Below, one piece after another: positions 63,989 through 64,000 of a stretch of 64,000 bases of DNA; the first letter of the stretch is position 1, and every line of letters starts with the position of its first letter. Location of the stretch: NCBI GenBank assembly GCA_023391815.1, contig JAEWAF010000026.1, forward strand, positions 1-64,000. Reading direction: 5' to 3'. A program made the translations under genes and the position numbers. The stretch is from Pseudomonadota bacterium. Lineage in GTDB: Bacteria > Pseudomonadota > Gammaproteobacteria > Steroidobacterales > Steroidobacteraceae. The notes under the pieces were generated by a model. The model worked only from the letters and a program-made list of their open reading frames with translations. It was not told the DNA's origin and ran no database searches.

Positions 63989-64000
63989 GACGCTCCCGAA

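Overview
The window is a stretch of GC-rich chromosome from a gammaproteobacterium. The evidence is gene order: dtd-tatABC, rhodanese-grxC-secB-gpsA, ntrC-ntrB-DUF4124-glnA, glyQS, gyrB-recF-dnaN-dnaA and rpmH-rnpA-yidD-yidC-mnmE all sit as they do in gammaproteobacteria outside the enterics. The mix of S9, M2 and S41 peptidases, paired peptide transporters and a Tad locus would suit a Steroidobacteraceae/Nevskiales-type or Xanthomonadales-like organism. That placement is an inference; no rRNA gene is present to confirm it.

Layout. 1-4.6 kb: a GT4 glycosyltransferase and an LpxH-like phosphatase (minus strand), then dtd and the Tat translocon. 4.7-10 kb: a peptide-use module of POT permease, secreted M2 dipeptidase and OPT transporter. 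10-14.7 kb: small membrane proteins, a GGDEF protein, a CtpA-type protease and EnvC. 14.8-17.7 kb: rhodanese, grxC, secB, gpsA and trmL. 17.9-23.3 kb: the nitrogen regulon ntrBC/DUF4124/glnA, with a readable sigma-54 promoter and NtrC sites upstream of glnA. 23.3-27.2 kb: glyQS and an acyltransferase. 27.2-37.6 kb: the chromosomal origin region, with DnaA boxes on both sides of dnaA. 37.6-42.5 kb: assorted genes, including a cytochrome c, Ada, an apparently inactive dienelactone-hydrolase relative and an amidohydrolase.

42.6-55.5 kb is the most unusual part, a one-directional Tad (Flp pilus) cluster: Flp pilin, TadG-like, TadE-like, unknown, a second very short Flp-like pilin, CpaB, CpaC secretin, toxin, immunity, two unknowns, CpaF ATPase, TadB, TadC, DUF192. 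In its middle, one 746-residue protein joins a TadE-type pseudopilin N-terminus, an acidic linker, a self-cleaving HINT domain and a C-terminal restriction-endonuclease-fold toxin of Tox-REase-5 type. The next gene joins an Imm52-like immunity domain to a second copy of the same toxin domain, in which the catalytic Asp of the D-x-K motif has become Tyr. This looks like a polymorphic toxin built into a Tad pilus, suggesting that the pilus is the delivery device.

55.4-64 kb: a papain-protease/lipase fusion, a UvrD/Rep-type helicase with a LexA-box-like site just upstream, a PhoD-like phosphatase overlapping an unknown gene, and an S9 peptidase. No tRNA, rRNA, CRISPR array, insertion sequence or prophage was recognised.
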